7,557 bases of DNA, from positions 1 through 7,557 of the forward strand of contig JAQWCB010000042.1 in the NCBI GenBank assembly GCA_028707375.1, in the 5' to 3' direction. Numbering within the stretch: position 1 is the first letter of the stretch; each line of letters begins with the position of its first letter. Below are positions 1 through 6,388 of this stretch, in pieces. The notes beneath the pieces are model-generated. The model searched no databases, was not told the DNA's origin, and saw only the letters and a list, made by a program, of their open reading frames with translations. Source of the stretch: Bacilli bacterium. GTDB taxonomy: Bacteria; Bacillota_I; Bacilli_A; RFN20; CAG-288. The translations under genes and the position numbers were made by a program.

Positions 1-969
1 TCGAGTTGGATCAAGAGCGAGCATCAATCTTTCTAGACCAAAACTAAATCCTATTCCTTCCATAGCTGGACCGCCAAGTTCTTCCATGAGTTTACCATAT
101 TGGCCGCCAGCCCCGATGGCTCCCAAATTGCGGTTTAGCGGATCGTAAATTTCAAAAACCAAACCAGTGTAATAATCGAGTCCTCTCACCAACCTCTCGT
201 CGCGCTTATACTCGACCTTCAATGCATCCAAGGCCTTGAGCATTGTCGCGAAATTCTGCTTATCTTCGTCGACCAAATAATCAGAAATTAGTGGTGCGTG
301 CTTATTTATTTCAATATCTTGTGGAACTTTACAATCAAGCATGCGCAATACATTCACCTGATATCGGCGATGGCAATCATCGCACATAGTGTCAATTTTA
401 TCCTGATAGTACTCGTGCAAGGCTTTCTTATAGTTAGCGCGCGATTCATTTCCACCTAGATAGTTGACCTTCAAATATAGTTCGTGTCCTAATATTTCCT
501 CTGCAGCACGATATAATAGAAGAACTGAATCCATCGCTGTCATCGTATCAATCTTATTGTCAAAGAATTCAACTCCAAATTGATGAAACTGACGAAGACG
601 GCCAGCCTGAGGACGTTCAAAACGGAATACTGGTCCGCAATAGGCCAGTTTTATCGGAAGATTAGGTGAAGCAAAAAGCTTGTTTTCAATAACCGCACGA
701 TTGACAGAAGCGGTAAACTCGGGACGCAAAATATAATTGTGTTCGCCCTTGACGTCAAGCTTAAACATTTCTTTGGAAACAATGTCGGAACTCTCTCCAA
801 CTCCACGAACAAAAAGTTGCTGATCCTCAAACATCGGAACATCAATTCTCTCACATCCAAATTCATCTGCTAGTGAAAACAAAGATTCTTCAATCGCATC
901 AAAGAGCATCTTGTCCTCGCCGATAAAATCCGAGGTGCCACGCGGTTTATTTATTCGTTCTATCTTCAT
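1..969 (-). CDS. hisS: Histidine--tRNA ligase (HisRS), 3' end cut by window
   Basis: Class II aminoacyl-tRNA synthetase that activates histidine with ATP and charges tRNA-His in the cytoplasm. I translated 323 codons; the reading frame runs off the left edge, so the anticodon-binding C-terminal domain (about 100 residues in the family) is missing. Visible signatures are PRGTSDF near the N-terminus, LRPEFTAS around residues 81-88, class II motif 2 as FRFERPQAGR (Arg116 onward) followed by RQFHQFGVE, the histidine-specific LVRGLDYYTG at 260-269 with catalytic Arg262, AGGQYGK around Gln290, and motif 3 GIGFSFGLERL. RGLDYYTG argues for true HisS rather than the HisZ regulatory paralogue. The ATG at 967-969 follows GAAGGAG by 9 bases. 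It lies 15 bases after rel and is probably co-transcribed with it. Some usually conserved positions differ: Phe85 in the RPEGT motif, and Gln290 and Gly292 in the GGRYD motif. Confidence 0.96.
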   Translation of the reverse strand, partial: MKIERINKPRGTSDFIGEDKMLFDAIEESLFSLADEFGCERIDVPMFEDQQLFVRGVGESSDIVSKEMFKLDVKGEHNYILRPEFTASVNRAVIENKLFASPNLPIKLAYCGPVFRFERPQAGRLRQFHQFGVEFFDNKIDTMTAMDSVLLLYRAAEEILGHELYLKVNYLGGNESRANYKKALHEYYQDKIDTMCDDCHRRYQVNVLRMLDCKVPQDIEINKHAPLISDYLVDEDKQNFATMLKALDALKVEYKRDERLVRGLDYYTGLVFEIYDPLNRNLGAIGAGGQYGKLMEELGGPAMEGIGFSFGLERLMLALDPTR

Positions 970-978
970 ATATCAATT

Positions 979-985
979 CTCCTTC
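979..985 (-). promoter_or_regulatory. Ribosome binding site of hisS
   Basis: GAAGGAG on the minus strand, 9 bases before the hisS ATG. It touches the last base of the rel stop codon (TAG, 985-987), so ribosomes finishing rel are released at the hisS initiation site. It supports the chosen start and co-transcription with rel. Confidence 0.75.
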
Positions 986-3198
986 TAATGAAATTCACGC
1001 TGAACTTCATATACTGATTTAACTTGCTTCAAATTTTGAAATAGTATATTTAACTTATCCAAATTGACAACTAATGCTGTGAGGGAAACAATGGTTACAC
1101 CTTGAACCGCACGATAATTGGCCGAAAAGTTAATTACTGTCGCCCCGAGAGAGCTTACCTTATTCATAACATCCACAACAAGATTCGGCCGATCGTAACA
1201 TTTCACAATGATATCAACAGGATATTTAGTCGTATTAGGCGTATTCTTATTCCATTTGACATCGACCAAACGCTGTGTCTCATTAGCGATGTTCGGACAC
1301 CCGACGCGATGGACAGTTATTCCCCGTCCTTTTGTAATATAGCCAATTATTTCATCCCCAGGAATCGGTGAGCAACAGGTAGCTAAATTCATCATCGCCG
1401 AGTCGCCATTAGCAAGAACTACAACATCCTTATTATCTAACGAATCAGCCTTGTTCGAATTTGATTCAACCTGGTCTATCAAAGCCCGTTCCAAGGATGA
1501 ATTTGCTGGCTCCAACTTGAGATAATCAATAACCTGCTGAGGCATAATATTTCGATTGCAAATTTTGAGATAAAACTCTTCTTCATTCGCACACTTAAAA
1601 TGTGAGTATACCTTAGCGTCGATAACATCTTCAATCTTTTGTTCAATCTTTCGTTCCTTGAATGAATCGATCAAACTGATCTTGCCCTTTTCAATTTGGC
1701 TATCCTTAACTAAATCAGCATTTTGTCGCGACAAAAATTTCCGAATATGTGATTTGGCAAAATTCGATTGAGCAATATTGAGCCATTCCGAATTGGGAGT
1801 AGAATCCTTTTTGGTCTCAACTTCAACAATGTCACCCGTACGCAATTTTGCCGACAGAGGAACCAATTTATTATTGACCTTTGCGGCATATAACGAATCC
1901 CCGATACGCGTATGTATGCGATAAGCAAAATCAATTGGCGTCGCCCCATTAGGTAGGGAAATAACCTTTCCCTTTGGTGTAAAAACATATACATTCGCAG
2001 AAAAAATATCTTTCTGCATCAAATTAACAAAGTCCTGAGCGTCCTTCTCGTAGCCCTCTTCATCGCTGGAAATATCAACAAAGTCCTTGAACCAATGAAG
2101 TCGCTCTTCAATATCTTTCTGCTCCTTCTTGGGATCATAGGTTGTTCCTTCTTTGTAACGCCAATGGGCCGCAACTCCACCTTCCGCTGTCTCATCCATT
2201 TCTCTCGTCCGAATTTGGATTTCAAAAACGTGTCCATCGCCAGAAAGAATTGTCGTGTGCAGTGATTGATATAAATTGGGTTTAGGCATTGCGATATAAT
2301 CTTTAAATCGACCAGGCACCGGAATAAACGCTGAATGAATATATCCAAGAATTTCATAACAATTTGTCTCGGTTTTCGTAATGATTCTCAGCGCCAATAT
2401 ATCATAGATATCCTTAAAGGAATAATTTTTGATATACATTTTTTTATATATCGAATAAATGGATTTAACTCTGGAAGATATCTCATATTCAATTCCAGCT
2501 TTATCGAGCAAAGCTGTCACTTTATTCCGAATTTTTGTCAACGATGCGGTAGAATTTTTATTTGTCACATCAAGCTCATTCTCAATTTTTTTAAATTCAT
2601 CAGGTTTCAAATAGTATAGGCACAAATTTTCCATTTCAGATTTAACTTGATTTAAACCAAGTCGATGAGCGATAGGAACATAAACATCTAAGGTTTCATT
2701 AGCAATGCGTTGCTGTTTCTCCGCCGGCTGAAATTGCAAAGTCCGCATATTGTGCAACCGATCAGCCAATTTAATGATGATGACACGTATATCCTTAGCC
2801 ATCGCTATGAATATTTTACGATGATCCTCCGCCTGAAAATCACTGTTGTGGAAATCAGAAAGACGAGTTATCTTGGTCAATGATTCGACTAAAAAAGCTA
2901 CTTCCGCTCCAAATTTCTCCGTTATTTCTTCCTTGGTTGTATTGGTATCTTCAATGGTATCGTGAAGAAATCCAGCCATGATAGTAGCCGGAGAAGTGTG
3001 AAGTGAGGCCAAAATAAAAGCAACCCCCAAGGTATGGGTAATATAAGGGTCACCCGATTTACGAAACTGACCTTCGTGCTTGATTTTGGCAAACTCATAA
3101 GCTTTTTCAATCCTAACAAGGTCTGCCTTATTCGTAATATACTTTGAAATTGAATCTTTTACTTCTTCAAAAGTATAAACCTTGTTTTCAATTATCAT
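985..3198 (-). CDS. rel: Bifunctional (p)ppGpp synthetase/hydrolase (Rel)
   Basis: Long RelA/SpoT homologue of 737 residues, normal family length, which makes and degrades the alarmone (p)ppGpp in response to amino-acid starvation sensed on the ribosome. The N-terminal HD hydrolase domain looks intact: His55, His79-Asp80 in HDTIED and Asp146 in LADRLHNMR. The synthetase domain (about 230-350) carries RFKD at 297-300, the signature of bifunctional Rel enzymes rather than the EXDD of synthetase-only RelA, followed by MPKPNLYQSLHTT and AAHWRYKEG. A TGS domain spans about 400-461, a zinc-finger-like region holds Cys608-Cys609 and Cys634, and an ACT domain lies at about 661-735. The start ATG follows AAGAAGGTG by 4 bases and lies 16 bases after apt. 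No truncation or frameshift is seen. Its place between apt and hisS fits a purine and amino-acid stress operon. Confidence 0.97.
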   Translation of the reverse strand: MIIENKVYTFEEVKDSISKYITNKADLVRIEKAYEFAKIKHEGQFRKSGDPYITHTLGVAFILASLHTSPATIMAGFLHDTIEDTNTTKEEITEKFGAEVAFLVESLTKITRLSDFHNSDFQAEDHRKIFIAMAKDIRVIIIKLADRLHNMRTLQFQPAEKQQRIANETLDVYVPIAHRLGLNQVKSEMENLCLYYLKPDEFKKIENELDVTNKNSTASLTKIRNKVTALLDKAGIEYEISSRVKSIYSIYKKMYIKNYSFKDIYDILALRIITKTETNCYEILGYIHSAFIPVPGRFKDYIAMPKPNLYQSLHTTILSGDGHVFEIQIRTREMDETAEGGVAAHWRYKEGTTYDPKKEQKDIEERLHWFKDFVDISSDEEGYEKDAQDFVNLMQKDIFSANVYVFTPKGKVISLPNGATPIDFAYRIHTRIGDSLYAAKVNNKLVPLSAKLRTGDIVEVETKKDSTPNSEWLNIAQSNFAKSHIRKFLSRQNADLVKDSQIEKGKISLIDSFKERKIEQKIEDVIDAKVYSHFKCANEEEFYLKICNRNIMPQQVIDYLKLEPANSSLERALIDQVESNSNKADSLDNKDVVVLANGDSAMMNLATCCSPIPGDEIIGYITKGRGITVHRVGCPNIANETQRLVDVKWNKNTPNTTKYPVDIIVKCYDRPNLVVDVMNKVSSLGATVINFSANYRAVQGVTIVSLTALVVNLDKLNILFQNLKQVKSVYEVQREFH

Positions 3199-3214
3199 AT
3201 TTCACCTTCTTTAT

Positions 3215-3727
3215 TTATAGACACAATATGGCTTTAAAAGGAACTCCTGTCAATTCTCTCGCGTTTTTTAGTACATCCAATTCAATGAAGGTTAAAGCGC
3301 CAACTACTTTTCCGCCATTTTCTTCAACCAGTTCTTTAACCGCCTGAAGAGTACCGCCAGTGGCCAACAAATCATCAACGAGAACAACCCTTGTTCCTTT
3401 TTTAATCGCACCCTTTTTCAATTCGATAGTAGTCTGATTGTATTCCAAGGTGTAATCTTTAGAAATGACTTCACCCGGTAGCTTGCCTTTTTTGCGCGCC
3501 ATGGCAAATCCCACATTTAATTTATACGCAATCGGAACGCCAAAAACAAAACCCCGAGCCTCCGGACCGATAATTAAATCTGGCTTCCACTCATCAACAA
3601 TATCAGACATATCATCAACGGCTTGATGCAACGCTTCACCATCGGCTAAAAGTGGCGAGATATCCTTGAACGAAATTCCTTTTTTTGGAAAATCTTCAAT
3701 GACGCCTATATACTTTTCATAATCCAT
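3215..3727 (-). CDS. apt: Adenine phosphoribosyltransferase
   Basis: Cytoplasmic purine salvage enzyme that joins adenine and PRPP to give AMP and pyrophosphate. At 170 residues it has the usual bacterial Apt length. The diagnostic PRPP-binding motif VVLVDDLLATGGT is at 114-126. Other family motifs are DFPKKGISFKDI near the N-terminus, GPEARGF at 54-60, and ARKKGKLPG at 77-85, the flexible loop over the active site. It appears to be the first gene of apt-rel-hisS, with rel starting 16 bases after its TAA stop. An AAGGGGGAAA tract lies about 13 bases before the ATG, rather far for a ribosome binding site, but no other in-frame start codon lies between them. Apt next to Rel is a recurring Bacillota arrangement. 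recJ, often upstream of apt in that group, is absent here. Confidence 0.97.
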   Translation of the reverse strand: MDYEKYIGVIEDFPKKGISFKDISPLLADGEALHQAVDDMSDIVDEWKPDLIIGPEARGFVFGVPIAYKLNVGFAMARKKGKLPGEVISKDYTLEYNQTTIELKKGAIKKGTRVVLVDDLLATGGTLQAVKELVEENGGKVVGALTFIELDVLKNARELTGVPFKAILCL

Positions 3728-4076
3728 AAGAACTAAGTTTCCCCCTTGTTATATAACTATAAAATTATAACATATATGATTGTTAAACATGAATACTTAT
3801 TGGATGATATATATTTATATTCAAAGTATATTTTTCTTTCAATTATATAGATTGTTTTTGCTTTTTATAGAATAAATATATTTTTCTTTTTATCAGTCCA
3901 GTCTCTTAACTTACCATAACTTTTTGCTAATCATACCTTATGTAAAGATATGACTAATCAGCATTTTATACAATGTGTGAATCGAAAAATTCTTCAGACT
4001 TGTTTGTCACCACTTTTCTTGTTAAAAATACCATAATATACTAATATACATATATGATATTGACAGGGAGAAAACT
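3728..4076. other. Divergent AT-rich intergenic region between apt and ispH
   Basis: This 349-base spacer separates two divergent genes. It holds the apt promoter at its left end and the ispH ribosome binding site AGGGAG (4065-4070, 6 bases before the ATG) at its right end. No convincing ispH promoter is seen: TTGTTA (4019-4024) with TAATAT (4042-4047) at 17 bases, CATAAT (4032-4037) and TATACT (4037-4042) are all weak. A 13-base direct repeat TATATTTTTCTTT occurs at 3827-3839 and 3877-3889, exactly 50 bases apart, and CTAATCA recurs at 3927-3933 and 3954-3960. Both may be chance in such AT-rich DNA. No RNA gene, riboswitch or terminator was recognised. Very short open frames here lack ribosome binding sites. 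Confidence 0.6.
3764..3772 (-). promoter_or_regulatory. Extended -10 promoter of the apt-rel-hisS operon
   Basis: The minus strand reads TGTTATAAT, a perfect TGnTATAAT extended -10, ending about 36 bases before the apt ATG. At spacers of 16-18 bases there is no good -35 match (for example TCATGT at 17). The nearest -35-like hexamer, TTAACA, is only 11 bases away. The promoter therefore seems to rely on the extended -10 alone. It is the only strong candidate upstream of apt and would give a short leader. Confidence 0.6.
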
Positions 4077-4988
4077 ATGGTAAAATACATCACACCTTAT
4101 GGATTTTGTTTCGGAGTAAGAAATTCATTGAACAAAGTTCGTGAACTTCACAAGAATCGCCCTGGGGCCAAAATTGTTTTTGTCTATCCGCTAGTTCACA
4201 GCAAAGAAACGAATGCGATGATATATAAAGAAATAAAGGCAACAAATTATTCTCCCGATGTTCCCCAGAAGGAATATCGTGGCGCATACTTAATTTTCCC
4301 CGCTCACGGAATGACAGCCGTCGATCATCGCTTTGTTAAATCGCTCCAAGCCAAATATATTGATTGTACCTGTCCCGTATTATTAAACACCAAGAAATTG
4401 ATAAAGAAAAATCTTTCTGATGGCAAGAATGTTTTTTTCCTCGGGAAAAAAAATCATTCAGAATCGCGCTTTATGTGTGATATCGATTCGCGAATTCATT
4501 TTATTTCAACCGATGAAATCGATACGTATGACTATCAGCATTTGAACGATTTTTCATCAATATATCTCTATCCTCAATCCACTTTGAGCCAAGAGACACT
4601 CAATCGATTTAACGCCAATATTAAGAAATTCTACAAGGGAAAATACCTCCCTTATCATTTGTGCATCGAATGTCTAAAGCGATGGAATAACGGAAAGAGT
4701 ATCGTTCCAGCTCTGAATGATACCTTTATTATTGTCACCGACCAAAGTTCATCTAACGGAAATGAGTTTGCCGATTTGTTGCGCAATAAATTTTTCCGAA
4801 ATAAAATCTATACAATTGAATCATATCAGCAACTAAAATCACTAAAAAAAGAGATAAACTTTAGAGGCAATATATATATTGGTAGCGCCACTTCAACTCC
4901 AAATAAATTGGTTGAAAAAATTGCTAACCACCTTAAATTTTGGTCTTTTTGCAAACGACTTGTGCCTCAATTTCGTGATCGAAACTAA
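4077..4988 (+). CDS. ispH: Divergent 4-hydroxy-3-methylbut-2-enyl diphosphate reductase (IspH/LytB family)
   Basis: IspH is an iron-sulfur enzyme that reduces HMBPP to IPP and DMAPP, the last step of the MEP isoprenoid pathway. The 303 residues are divergent, but the expected active-site residues can be placed: cluster cysteines Cys11 (GFCFGV), Cys99 (CTCP) and Cys196 (HLCIEC); His41 (LVHS), His77 (PAHG), His127 and Glu129 (NHSES); Thr in QSTLS (167-171); Ser225-Ser226-Asn227 (SSSNGN); and Ser273 (ATSTP). Alignment to the E. coli enzyme was done from memory. Unusual points are CTCP for ATCP, ECLKRW where the family has AT..RQ, and a tail of roughly 20 residues beyond the usual end. AGGGAG lies 6 bases before the ATG, and the next Met (48) would lose Cys11. 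In Bacillus ispH follows trmK-nif3 on the same strand; here it points towards them, and its end overlaps nif3 by 56 bases. It could be a paralogue with a changed role. Confidence 0.85.
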   Translation: MVKYITPYGFCFGVRNSLNKVRELHKNRPGAKIVFVYPLVHSKETNAMIYKEIKATNYSPDVPQKEYRGAYLIFPAHGMTAVDHRFVKSLQAKYIDCTCPVLLNTKKLIKKNLSDGKNVFFLGKKNHSESRFMCDIDSRIHFISTDEIDTYDYQHLNDFSSIYLYPQSTLSQETLNRFNANIKKFYKGKYLPYHLCIECLKRWNNGKSIVPALNDTFIIVTDQSSSNGNEFADLLRNKFFRNKIYTIESYQQLKSLKKEINFRGNIYIGSATSTPNKLVEKIANHLKFWSFCKRLVPQFRDRN

Positions 4989-5718
4989 AAATCTCAATTG
5001 ACGAATCCAATGATTTTATATCTTTAACAATCTGTTTAATAAAAACTCTTTCGACTTCGTGAGGAATATCTAGGTAGTTGAAGTGACGTTCCAATATATC
5101 GCGTCGAGTGTGATGTGCCATATCACCTGATATATAGATATCACATTTTTCTTTTTGGGCAAATATATAATCGCGGGAAGCACCTCCACCAATGATTCCC
5201 ACTTTATTAATCGGTCGAGAATTCCCCTCAACCAATAGTCCATATGTCACGCCCAAGCTATCTATAGCGTATTGTGTGAATTCATCAAGCGGCATTTCAT
5301 GTTGAAGATTGCCGATTCGCATTGAAGGACAATTATCCGGAATATAAATATTTTCCAAATTCAACCGATGCGCTAATATTTCATTCATTCCGTATCGAGC
5401 ATTGTCGAAACACGTGTGAAAAGAATATACACAAGAATGTAAATCGTTTTCAGTAATAGCAGTAACCCTACTCTTATACTCATCAGAATTAAGTATCGCC
5501 ATTCTGGTTCCAAAGATAAAAGGATGATGAGTAATTATTAAATCAGGCTTAATCGCTTTGGCTTTTTCACACATCTGGCTGTCGTAATCAAGACACACCA
5601 TAACTCTTTTTGTCTCCGATTTTAACTTGCCGATTTGTAAGCCGCATCGATCCCAAGTCTCCTGACCCTTTTTCGGATACTTTTTCCATATCATTCTAAT
5701 TAATTTTTGACTATTCAT
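4933..5718 (-). CDS. Nif3-like dinuclear metal centre hexameric protein (YqfO/YbgI family)
   Basis: Member of the widespread Nif3/DUF34 family, cytoplasmic toroidal hexamers with a two-metal site. GTP cyclohydrolase I type 2 is a common database label, but the cellular role is unsettled. Motifs in the 261 residues: WDRCGLQIG (22-30), DLIITHHPFIFG with His64-His65, YSFHTCFD with His101 and Asp105, VGIIGGGAS (173-181), DIYISGDMAHH (193-203), and IPHEVERVF with His220 and Glu223, resembling the Bacillus YqfO version of the last metal motif. The length is that of the compact form, without the roughly 100-residue middle insertion of YqfO. The ATG overlaps the trmK stop by 8 bases (ATGAATAG). AGAAGGA (5729-5735) precedes it by 10 bases. 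It is the last gene of sigma-trmK-nif3, and its final 18 codons lie opposite the end of ispH. Confidence 0.93.
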   Translation of the reverse strand: MNSQKLIRMIWKKYPKKGQETWDRCGLQIGKLKSETKRVMVCLDYDSQMCEKAKAIKPDLIITHHPFIFGTRMAILNSDEYKSRVTAITENDLHSCVYSFHTCFDNARYGMNEILAHRLNLENIYIPDNCPSMRIGNLQHEMPLDEFTQYAIDSLGVTYGLLVEGNSRPINKVGIIGGGASRDYIFAQKEKCDIYISGDMAHHTRRDILERHFNYLDIPHEVERVFIKQIVKDIKSLDSSIEIFSFDHEIEAQVVCKKTKI

Positions 5719-6388
5719 AATATCTTAATCCTTCTTTAATTTGATTCAATTGCCGTTTCAACTGATTCTTACTGCTTTTAGAAATCAATTCACTCTGAAG
5801 CAATCGATCAATTCTTATCTTATTCTTTATTAAGTATTTGTAAAGAACACGATCGTTGTTTTCTAAAGAAAATTTACCATATTTGAACATAGTTTCATCG
5901 CATTCATCATGTCCTTTTATACATTTTATAACAGGATAAGTCTTTTCTTGTTCATTCAAATATATTTCACATACCGCTTTAAATCCTAATTTGTCGACAA
6001 CTTTTCTCAAGGTGTAAGCATCGGATTGCGGTTCGAGAACAAGATACAAAAAATTATTGAGACCATACTTGGCAGACGATAAGATATTAGCAATTTGCTT
6101 TCCGCCCATTCCGGCAATAATAACTTCCTGGTAATCTCGATAGTCAAAATCCAAGCCATCCGCAAATAAACAATTTACATAGTCAGAAGCCGAATTTTTT
6201 GCTATATTATCGCACAAGCGCTTATATGGTCCCTTTTTATTTTCGGTGGCAAGAATTGGGCCCTTGTGCCCCCTTTGAACTAAGTATAAATCCAGATAGC
6301 CATGGTCAGCACCGATATCGATACAGGGAAATGGTTCAACCATATCTGCAATTTTCTTTAATCTTGGCGATATTTTAATTTCACTCAT
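5711..6388 (-). CDS. trmK: tRNA (adenine(22)-N1)-methyltransferase TrmK
   Basis: SAM-dependent enzyme of the TrmK/YqfN family, which makes m1A at position 22 of certain tRNAs in Gram-positive bacteria. It has 225 residues, normal length. The SAM-binding Rossmann signature is CIDIGADHGYLDLYL (22-36), followed by ATENKKGP (47-54), FADGLD (75-80), the family hallmark IAGMGG (91-96) and LEPQSD (118-123), where many homologues have LQP. A charged, probably helical C-terminal part (about 165-225) matches the coiled-coil arm of the family. The ATG is inside the last codons of the sigma gene (overlap ATGAGTGA), and its own stop overlaps the nif3 start. TrmK followed by a Nif3 protein downstream of rpoD is a conserved Bacillota arrangement, which supports the name. 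Confidence 0.94.
   Translation of the reverse strand: MSEIKISPRLKKIADMVEPFPCIDIGADHGYLDLYLVQRGHKGPILATENKKGPYKRLCDNIAKNSASDYVNCLFADGLDFDYRDYQEVIIAGMGGKQIANILSSAKYGLNNFLYLVLEPQSDAYTLRKVVDKLGFKAVCEIYLNEQEKTYPVIKCIKGHDECDETMFKYGKFSLENNDRVLYKYLIKNKIRIDRLLQSELISKSSKNQLKRQLNQIKEGLRYYE

Noticed and set aside
1710..2357. Minus-strand frames of 94 and 112 codons in another phase within rel.
   Set aside because: They overlap strongly conserved synthetase and TGS coding sequence, and show no family resemblance.
3776..3850. A 24-codon plus-strand frame starting MIVKHEYLL.
   Set aside because: No ribosome binding site; it overlaps the previous candidate in another frame and the apt promoter region. Chance is the simpler explanation.
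3789..3875. A 28-codon plus-strand open frame for a hydrophobic peptide starting MNTYWMIYIY.
   Set aside because: No ribosome binding site precedes it, it lies in very AT-rich DNA where hydrophobic frames arise by chance, and nothing else supports it.
4060..4086. TTGACA followed at 15 bases by TGGTAAAAT, a promoter-like pair across the ispH start codon.
   Set aside because: Transcription would begin inside ispH, after the ATG. The next Met (48) would lose the cluster ligand Cys11. The spacer is short. Probably chance.
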